Of a stretch of DNA of 11,339 bases, positions 6,591 through 11,339 are shown one piece after another. The DNA lies in assembly GCA_041619315.1 (NCBI GenBank), contig JBFKEC010000091.1, positions 1 through 11,339 on the forward strand, given 5' to 3'. Source of the stretch: Oceanococcus sp041619315 (lineage in GTDB: Bacteria; Pseudomonadota; Gammaproteobacteria; Nevskiales; Oceanococcaceae). How positions within the stretch are numbered: position 1 is the first letter of the stretch; every line of letters starts with the position of its first letter. The notes beneath the pieces were generated by a model, which saw nothing but the letters and a program-made list of their open reading frames with translations, ran no database searches and was not told the origin of the DNA. A program made the translations under genes and the position numbers.

Positions 6591-6595
6591 CCCCT
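6591..6595 (-). promoter_or_regulatory. Ribosome binding site of qmcA
   Basis: AGGGG on the minus strand stands seven bases from the ATG at 6583 and four from the TTG at 6586. The spacing favours the ATG and removes one residue from the longest reading frame. Confidence 0.7.
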
Positions 6596-6666
6596 GTGTG
6601 TACGGGCTTCTGCGGCCCGGCGAATGCGTGGACGACCGAATGTCCGGGTGCTCCGGAGTGTAGACT

Positions 6667-6683
6667 ATTCGCAAAATGCGAAT
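6667..6683. repeat. Perfect palindrome ATTCGCA-AAA-TGCGAAT between qmcA and the phosphatase gene
   Basis: Seven-base arms (6667-6673 and 6677-6683) surround AAA, followed on the plus strand by GGTTTTTGG. The hairpin plus a run of five T resembles a weak intrinsic terminator. However, the flanking genes diverge, so no upstream plus-strand gene needs one here. An operator acting on either divergent promoter is the likelier reading. Confidence 0.45.
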
Positions 6684-6713
6684 GGTTTTTGGTCGGCCTG
6701 CGACTTGTACCAT

Positions 6714-6733
6714 CGAATTATGACTGCAATTCG
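6714..6733. repeat. Inverted repeat CGAATT-8-AATTCG before the phosphatase gene
   Basis: Six-base arms at 6714-6719 and 6728-6733 with an 8-base spacer form a 20-base operator-like site. It ends 14 bases before the proposed TTG start. The ATTCG/CGAAT word is shared with the palindrome at 6667-6683, so the two may be sites for one regulator. Unproven. Confidence 0.4.
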
Positions 6734-6747
6734 CTACGGACAGTCGC

Positions 6748-7914
6748 TTGCCTGATCTTTATCACATTATTGAAGCCGCTTTGGTCGCCGTGTTCGGCGC
6801 GGCGGGCATGTGGGCGCTATTCGGGCTACGCAAACATCTGCTGCCGTTCACCTTCCTGTTTGTGATGATGGTGCTGATTACGGGTGCGCTGATGCCGGTT
6901 GCGGCACTGTTCGTCGGGCATGAACATCAGCACATTCTGCTGGGCGTTTCACGCGTGCTGTTCGCCGCCGCACTGTTCGTGGGCTGCCTGGAGGTAATGC
7001 GCATCACCGGCATTCTCAATCGCCAGCTGGCCCAGACCCGCGATGCTGAACGGCAGCTGACCGAAAACCGCGAGCACCTGCAGCGCCTGATCATGCAGCG
7101 CACCGAAGCCTTGCGTTCGGAAATCAGTGAACGGAGTCGCTTGCAAGATTCGCTGGCCAGCTACAGCCAGATGCTGGAGAAGGACCTGCAGGCTGCCGCT
7201 CAGGCACAAAATGCCATGCAGACAGATTTGCCGGATTGCCCGCATGTGCGCATGGCGGCGAACAGTTTTGCCCGCGATCAGGTCAACGGCGACATGTTCC
7301 ACGTCGATCTGCGTCCCGACGGTGATCTGTTGCTGATGGTGGGCGATGCCATGGGCCACGGCGCGGCGGCTGGATTCATGACCGTGCTCGCCCGCACGGC
7401 TTTGAAAACCATGGATTTGGAGCGCAGTCCGGCGCAAATTCTGACCGAGCTCAATCGTCTGATGAACGAGCAGGACAGCGGGGTCTACCTGACCGCGGTG
7501 CTGGTCCGTATCAGTCCGTGCGGACGCTGCCAGATCGCGCATGCCGGGCATCCTTCGGCGGTCATACTGCGCGGCCATGAGCGGCTGGAACACTTGCGCG
7601 CGGGCGGATTTGCGCTGGGCATGTTCGATCTGCCGGCGGTTGATTTCAGCCAACAGGACGTGCAACTCAATCCGGGCGACCGGGTGCTGCTCTACACCGA
7701 TGGCGTGACCGAGGTGCGCAACAGCAGTGCACAGGAATACGGCGGCGAGCGGCTGGATCAGGCGCTGTCCGCAGCCGACCCTGCATCGGTCGAGAACGCC
7801 CTGATGCAGGTGCTGGAAAATGTTTACGATTTCTGTGGTGATCAGCCGATGGCTGACGACATCACGCTGTTGCTGGCGGAGTATGTCGGCCCGGCTGGCC
7901 GAGCAGCGCTTTAG
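6748..7914 (+). CDS. Membrane-anchored SpoIIE/RsbU-type PP2C serine phosphatase
   Basis: The 388-residue protein has three parts. Residues about 6-88 hold hydrophobic segments (EAALVAVFGAAGMWALFG, LPFTFLFVMMVLITGALMPVAALFV, ILLGVSRVLFAAALFVGCLEV), suggesting three membrane helices and a small sensor or anchor. Residues 90-160 are a long charged helix that probably forms a coiled coil (LNRQLAQTRDAERQLTENREHLQ onwards). Residues 165-380 are a PP2C-like SpoIIE domain: VNGDMFHVDL (Asp182), VGDAMGHGAAAG (Asp200), HAGHPSAVIL, LLYTDGVTEVRN (Asp318) and MADDITLLL (Asp370/371) supply the metal-binding acids. Such enzymes dephosphorylate a STAS-domain anti-sigma-factor antagonist or similar partner. 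No kinase, STAS protein, HAMP or receiver domain is encoded beside it. The TTG start at 6748 is the best in-frame option, with a weak GGA seven bases upstream and an in-frame stop at 6721. A GTG at 6790 is the next choice but cuts into the first helix. Confidence 0.88.
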   Translation: MPDLYHIIEAALVAVFGAAGMWALFGLRKHLLPFTFLFVMMVLITGALMPVAALFVGHEHQHILLGVSRVLFAAALFVGCLEVMRITGILNRQLAQTRDAERQLTENREHLQRLIMQRTEALRSEISERSRLQDSLASYSQMLEKDLQAAAQAQNAMQTDLPDCPHVRMAANSFARDQVNGDMFHVDLRPDGDLLLMVGDAMGHGAAAGFMTVLARTALKTMDLERSPAQILTELNRLMNEQDSGVYLTAVLVRISPCGRCQIAHAGHPSAVILRGHERLEHLRAGGFALGMFDLPAVDFSQQDVQLNPGDRVLLYTDGVTEVRNSSAQEYGGERLDQALSAADPASVENALMQVLENVYDFCGDQPMADDITLLLAEYVGPAGRAAL

Positions 7915-8546
7915 TCCAGCGGCAGGAAGCGCACATGGACGCCGGGTTCGGACTGTTTGGCCACGCGGATCAGCGCAGCAGCAACCTCGCTGGCATCTAT
8001 CGCGCGATAGCGTTTGAGCGGCCCGGCCAGCAGGGGATTGAGCAGCGGCGCACAAGCCTGAGCAAAATCCTCGCTACGCCGGGATTCATCGCGTTCGCCC
8101 AGCAGCAGTGACGGACGCAGAATCTCCAGCGAGGCAAAGCCCAGTGTGCGCAGCGCATTTTCCATGCGCCCCTTGACCCGGCTGTAGTGGGACGGCGAGC
8201 GTTCGCTCGCGCCCAGCGCACTGATCACTGCAAACCCGGAAACCCCGGCGGCGCGGGCCGTGTTCGCAATGCTCAACACATAGTCATGGTCGACTTTGAC
8301 AAGGCCTGCGCGGCCGGCTTTGCCGGTGGTTGTGCCAAGACAGCACAGCACGCTGTCCAGCCCGCTACAGTCAGCCTGGCTGGCAAGTTGTTCGAAGTCG
8401 ACGGCAAGCCATTTCAGGCGCGGATGGGCGAAAGGTGCCGGCTGGCGTGCCCATACCCGCACTTCGGCTATGCCGTCATCGGCCAGCAATTGCTGCAGCG
8501 TGGCCTGTCCTACCAGACCGGTCGCACCAATCAGGCCGACGCGCAT
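7911..8546 (-). CDS. Small Rossmann-fold NAD(P)-binding protein (atypical SDR, HTATIP2-like)
   Basis: The 211-residue protein starts MRVGLIGATGLVGQATLQQL, the GATGxxG nucleotide-binding loop of atypical short-chain dehydrogenases. Other family features are VWARQP after the second strand, VLCCLGTTTGKAG (67-79), VDHDYVLSIANTARAAGVSGFAVISALGA (85-113) and a candidate catalytic Tyr121-xxx-Lys125 in SHYSRVKGRMEN. EILRPSLLLGER and YRAIDASEVAAAL complete the NAD(P)H-binding epimerase-like pattern shared with the TIP30/HTATIP2 group. The substrate is unknown. It follows aroG by only 3 bases with no clear Shine-Dalgarno of its own, so its translation is probably coupled to aroG. Its stop codon shares four bases with the stop of the convergent phosphatase gene. 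The link to aromatic biosynthesis is positional only. Confidence 0.85.
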   Translation of the reverse strand: MRVGLIGATGLVGQATLQQLLADDGIAEVRVWARQPAPFAHPRLKWLAVDFEQLASQADCSGLDSVLCCLGTTTGKAGRAGLVKVDHDYVLSIANTARAAGVSGFAVISALGASERSPSHYSRVKGRMENALRTLGFASLEILRPSLLLGERDESRRSEDFAQACAPLLNPLLAGPLKRYRAIDASEVAAALIRVAKQSEPGVHVRFLPLD

Positions 8547-8549
8547 CGC

Positions 8550-9614
8550 TCAGGCCGCTTTCAGCTGGCGCCGGGTGCGCACCGAACTGGCCAGATTGCG
8601 CAGCAGGGTGTCGGTGTGATCCCAGCCCAGGCAGGCATCGGTGATGCTCTGGCCGTAGGTCGGCGTGTCGCCCGGTTTGACATCCTGGCGGCCGGCGACC
8701 AGATGGCTTTCGACCATCACCCCGAAGATGCGGTTGTCGCCTGCGGCGATCTGGTTGCCCAGATCCTCGGCCACGTTGAGCTGACGCTCGTGTTTCTTCT
8801 GGCTGTTGGCATGGCTGCAATCGACCATGATGCGCGGCGCCAGACCGGCTTTTTCCAGCATCGTCGCGGTCGCATCGATGTGCTCTGCGGAGTAGTTGGG
8901 GCCGTTGGAGCCGCCACGCAGAATCACGTGGGTCTGGTCGTTGCCGGTGGTTTCGAAAATCGACACTGCGCCGGAGGTGGTCAGGGACAGGAAGCGATGC
9001 GGGTTGCGCGCCGACTGAATCGCATCGACCGCGACCTTGATATTGCCCTCGGTGCCGTTCTTGAAGCCCACCGCACAGGACAGGCCCGAGCCCATCTCAC
9101 GATGCAACTGGCTTTCCGTGGTGCGCGCACCGATGGCGCCCCAGCTGACCAGATCGGAAATGTATTGCGGGGTGAGGATGTCGAGATACTCGACACCGGC
9201 CGGCATGCCGCCATCGTTGAGTTCAAGCAGCAATTTGCGCGCGCTGCGCAGGCCCTTGTCAATCTGGAAGCTGTCATCCAGATCAGGGTCATTGATCAGC
9301 CCCTTCCAGCCCACCGTGGTGCGCGGCTTCTCAAAGTACACGCGCATCACGATGACGATATCATCGGCCAGTTCTTCACGCAGGACGGCCAGTTTGCTGG
9401 CGTACTCCTTGGCCGCTTCAGGGTCGTGGATCGAGCACGGTCCGACAATCGCAACCAGGCGGTCGTCCTCGCCATTGATCACTTTGGCGATGTCGCTGCG
9501 GGCCAGATCGACGGTGTCCGCCGCGGCCTGTGTCAGCGGGATTTCGGTGCGAACCACGTCCGGTGTGGAGACTTCGGTAATCGAGGCGATGCGCAGATTG
9601 TCGGTGCGTTGCAT
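8550..9614 (-). CDS. aroG: 3-deoxy-7-phosphoheptulonate (DAHP) synthase, AroG type
   Basis: The protein is 354 residues from the ATG at 9614. It is a type I-alpha DAHP synthase, which condenses phosphoenolpyruvate and erythrose 4-phosphate as the first step of the shikimate pathway in the cytoplasm. It matches E. coli AroG throughout: RLVAIVGPCSIHDPEAAKEY with the metal-ligand Cys, VMRVYFEKPRTTVGWKGL, DILTPQYISDLVSWGAIGAR followed by TTESQLHRE, VGFKNGTEG, DCSHANSQKK (metal His), GVMVESHLVAG (metal Glu) and YGQSITDACLGW (metal Asp). A GTG four codons upstream (9626) is possible, but MQRTDNLRI aligns with E. coli MNYQNDDLRI, so the ATG is preferred. Inhibitor specificity (Phe, Tyr or Trp) cannot be settled here. 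It lies upstream of the Rossmann gene and divergent from hrpB. Confidence 0.97.
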   Translation of the reverse strand: MQRTDNLRIASITEVSTPDVVRTEIPLTQAAADTVDLARSDIAKVINGEDDRLVAIVGPCSIHDPEAAKEYASKLAVLREELADDIVIVMRVYFEKPRTTVGWKGLINDPDLDDSFQIDKGLRSARKLLLELNDGGMPAGVEYLDILTPQYISDLVSWGAIGARTTESQLHREMGSGLSCAVGFKNGTEGNIKVAVDAIQSARNPHRFLSLTTSGAVSIFETTGNDQTHVILRGGSNGPNYSAEHIDATATMLEKAGLAPRIMVDCSHANSQKKHERQLNVAEDLGNQIAAGDNRIFGVMVESHLVAGRQDVKPGDTPTYGQSITDACLGWDHTDTLLRNLASSVRTRRQLKAA

Positions 9615-9659
9615 GATATTGGGCACAGCCGTGCTTGAGAAAACCCCACATTCTAAGCG
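9615..9659. promoter_or_regulatory. Shared 45-base divergent region between aroG and hrpB
   Basis: Only 45 bases separate the two divergent start codons, so any promoters must overlap each other or reach into the coding sequences. I see no convincing -10/-35 pair, TyrR-like or TrpR-like box, or attenuator hairpin in it. An in-frame TAA at 9654-9656 fixes the hrpB start. Confidence 0.35.
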
Positions 9660-11339
9660 ATGAATCTGTCGGAATTACAGACGAACCAGGCCGAGCTGCC
9701 AATCTGGCAGGCACTGGCGCCATTGCGTGAGGCGCTGGATGCGCACAACACGGCTTTGCTGGTGGCCCCGCCGGGCGCGGGTAAGAGCACTATTGTGCCG
9801 CTGGCACTGCTCGATGAAGCGTGGCTGCAGGGGCGCAAAATTCTGGTCCTGGAGCCGCGTCGACTGGCCGCCCGAGCGCTGGCCTGGCGCGCTGCTGAGC
9901 TGTCACAACAGCCGCTTGGCCAATGTGTCGGCTTGCGCACCCGCGATGACAGCCAGGTCAGCCGCCACACCCGTGTTGAGGTGGTGACCGAAGCCCTGCT
10001 CACCCGCCGCCTGCAAAGCGACCCCGAGCTTGAGGGGGTCGGTTTGGTGATTTTCGACGAATTCCACGAGCGCAGTCTGGATGCCGATCTGGGTCTGGCC
10101 CTGGTTCGTGATGTGCAGGCCGGGTTGCGCGATGATCTGCGTGTGCTGCTGATGTCGGCCACGCTGGAGCACGACAATCTGGCTGCGCGGCTTGATGCGC
10201 CGGTTATCGAAACCCATGGACGCAGTTATCCGGTGGATGTGCGTTACGCCCGGCCGCGTGCTGAGCGTACGGATGACGGTGTCGCGGCGGCGGTGCAGCA
10301 CGCGCTGGCCGAGCAGGCCGGTGACATTCTGGTGTTCCTGCCCGGCGAAGGTGAAATCCGCGCCGTTGCGCGCAAATTGGCAAACCTGCCGGCCGGAACC
10401 AGCGTGCACCCCTTGTACGGGCGTCTGCCTCGCGCTGCGCAACAAACCGCTATCGCGCCGGCGGGTGACGGTCAGCGCAAGATTGTTTTGGCCACCGCGG
10501 TGGCCGAGTCGAGCATCACCATTGCGGGCGTGCGGGTGGTGATTGATGCCGGACTGATGCGTGTGCCGGTGTATGACCCGAATGCCGGGTTTTCCCATCT
10601 GGCCACGCGCCGGGTCAGCCGCGATGCGGCAGACCAGCGCGCCGGGCGCGCCGGACGTACAGCACCCGGTGTGTGTATCCGTCTGTGGTCTTCCGAGGAG
10701 GTTTTACCGGCGCATCGTGAGCCGGCCCTGCGCAGTGCTGACCTGTCGTCTGTGGCACTCAATGTGGCGGCCTGGGGTAGCGAGCCACAATGGCTGGAAG
10801 AACCACCCAGCGGGCCCTGGGCTCAGGCCATGGATGTGCTGGGCGAACTGGATTTGTGTGATGCCCGCGGGCGCATCAATGAGCGTGGACGCAAGGTGGC
10901 TGCGTGGGGCGCGCATCCGCGCATCGGCGCCATGCTGCTGGCGGCCGCTGATGAGGCGCAACGCGCCATGGCCTGCGATCTGGCCGCTTTGCTGGAATCG
11001 GACGAGCGCACAGGCGCGGGCACCGATATTCATCAGCGCTGGTTGGCCTGGCGGCGTGGTGGTATGGCCAGCCCGCAGGTCAAGGCACTGGATCGTGACA
11101 GCACGCGCTGGCGCAAGCGCCTGGGCGTGTCATCGCAACGTGCCGAAACCGATGCCGGGGCTTTGCTCGCGCATGGTTTTGTTGATCGTATCGCGATGCA
11201 GCGCCAGCCGGGTTCTGCCCAGTACCAGCTGGCCAATGGACGTGGTGCACGGCTACCCGACAATGACCCATTGAGCGGCCAGCGCTTTTTGGTGGTGGCT
11301 GATCTGGATGGTCAGCGCGAAGCGCGCATTCGGCTGGCC
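9660..11339 (+). CDS. hrpB: HrpB, DEAH/DExH-type ATP-dependent helicase (partial, C-terminus missing)
   Basis: The frame is open from the ATG at 9660 to the right edge, giving 560 residues, roughly two thirds of the about 810 in E. coli HrpB. The helicase motifs appear in order: Walker A APPGAGKST (36-44), Ia LEPRRLAARAL (64-74), II DEFH (133-136, the HrpB variant of DEAH) within DEFHERSLDADL, III MSATL (165-169), IV-like ILVFLPGEGEI (223-233), V-region ATAVAESSITI (278-288) and VI QRAGRAGR (326-333). The rest is the start of the helicase-associated region that precedes the HrpB C-terminal domain. HrpB is a superfamily 2 helicase of poorly defined role, thought to act on RNA. The start is certain because an in-frame stop sits two codons upstream. 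The Shine-Dalgarno is weak. The break is the window edge, not a mutation. Confidence 0.94.
   Translation, partial: MNLSELQTNQAELPIWQALAPLREALDAHNTALLVAPPGAGKSTIVPLALLDEAWLQGRKILVLEPRRLAARALAWRAAELSQQPLGQCVGLRTRDDSQVSRHTRVEVVTEALLTRRLQSDPELEGVGLVIFDEFHERSLDADLGLALVRDVQAGLRDDLRVLLMSATLEHDNLAARLDAPVIETHGRSYPVDVRYARPRAERTDDGVAAAVQHALAEQAGDILVFLPGEGEIRAVARKLANLPAGTSVHPLYGRLPRAAQQTAIAPAGDGQRKIVLATAVAESSITIAGVRVVIDAGLMRVPVYDPNAGFSHLATRRVSRDAADQRAGRAGRTAPGVCIRLWSSEEVLPAHREPALRSADLSSVALNVAAWGSEPQWLEEPPSGPWAQAMDVLGELDLCDARGRINERGRKVAAWGAHPRIGAMLLAAADEAQRAMACDLAALLESDERTGAGTDIHQRWLAWRRGGMASPQVKALDRDSTRWRKRLGVSSQRAETDAGALLAHGFVDRIAMQRQPGSAQYQLANGRGARLPDNDPLSGQRFLVVADLDGQREARIRLA

Noticed and set aside
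6667..6692. Intrinsic terminator formed by the ATTCGCA palindrome plus T run
   Set aside because: The flanking genes diverge, so no plus-strand transcript ends here. The stem is short and AT-rich with a 3-base loop. I list it as an inverted repeat instead.
6413..6865. Possible small plus-strand gene crossing the qmcA-phosphatase gap
   Set aside because: It starts inside qmcA antisense and ends inside the phosphatase in another frame. The composition is non-coding-like and no Shine-Dalgarno is seen.
6949..8055. A 368-codon open frame on the minus strand opposite the PP2C phosphatase
   Set aside because: It is antisense to a gene with all PP2C metal-site motifs and also overlaps the 3' part of the Rossmann gene in another frame. 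Its translation is His/Gln-rich with no domain.
8187..9638. A 483-codon open frame on the plus strand opposite the Rossmann gene and aroG
   Set aside because: It is wholly antisense to two genes with strong family matches. Its translation shows no recognisable domain and is the usual artefact of GC-rich codon-position bias.
9903..10598. A 231-codon open frame on the minus strand inside hrpB
   Set aside because: It lies opposite intact helicase motifs Ia to V and has no family resemblance or RBS.
11333..11339. Truncated hrpB as a pseudogene
   Set aside because: The frame is open to the last base, so the truncation is the window edge; the same applies to the DUF1302 gene at base 1.

Overview
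The window looks like ordinary chromosomal DNA from a Gammaproteobacterium. GC is high by eye, genes are tightly packed, and MsrP, QmcA, YbbK-type NfeD, AroG and HrpB all align well with E. coli counterparts recalled from memory. The pairing of a VolA/Pla-1-type lipase with a DUF1302 outer-membrane protein points to a marine or lipid/hydrocarbon-using lineage. That placement is a guess, because no rRNA or other taxonomic marker is present. I see no tRNA, rRNA, CRISPR array, insertion sequence or phage gene, and no gene-free stretch over 300 bases; the longest gap is about 164 bases.

Layout. (1) Bases 1-3017, minus strand: a two-gene operon of an outer-membrane lipoprotein lipase followed 15 bases later by a DUF1302 protein that runs off the left edge. 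Its upstream region (3018-3142) holds two clean inverted repeats. (2) 3143-4701, minus strand: msrP-msrQ, the periplasmic methionine sulfoxide reductase and its haem membrane partner, overlapping by one base. (3) 4755-5156, plus strand: a solitary SufE-type sulfur acceptor. (4) 5202-6583, minus strand: qmcA-nfeD, an SPFH membrane scaffold with its OB-fold partner. (5) 6748-7914, plus strand: a membrane-anchored SpoIIE/RsbU-type PP2C phosphatase. Its stop codon overlaps the stop of the convergent gene. (6) 7911-9614, minus strand: aroG (DAHP synthase) followed 3 bases later by a small Rossmann NAD(P)-binding protein. (7) 9660-11339, plus strand: the N-terminal 560 residues of the DEAH-type helicase HrpB, cut by the right edge.

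How the parts relate: regions 1, 2 and 4 all serve the cell envelope (lipid hydrolysis and uptake, oxidative repair of periplasmic proteins, membrane-domain organisation). The others are housekeeping (Fe-S sulfur transfer, aromatic amino acid entry step, RNA helicase) plus one orphan signalling phosphatase.

I found no clearly undescribed multi-gene system. The most useful leads are the lipase/DUF1302 pair as a possible counterpart of VolA-FadL, the inverted repeats upstream of it and between qmcA and the phosphatase, the orphan phosphatase itself, and a possible near-leaderless start for the SufE gene.
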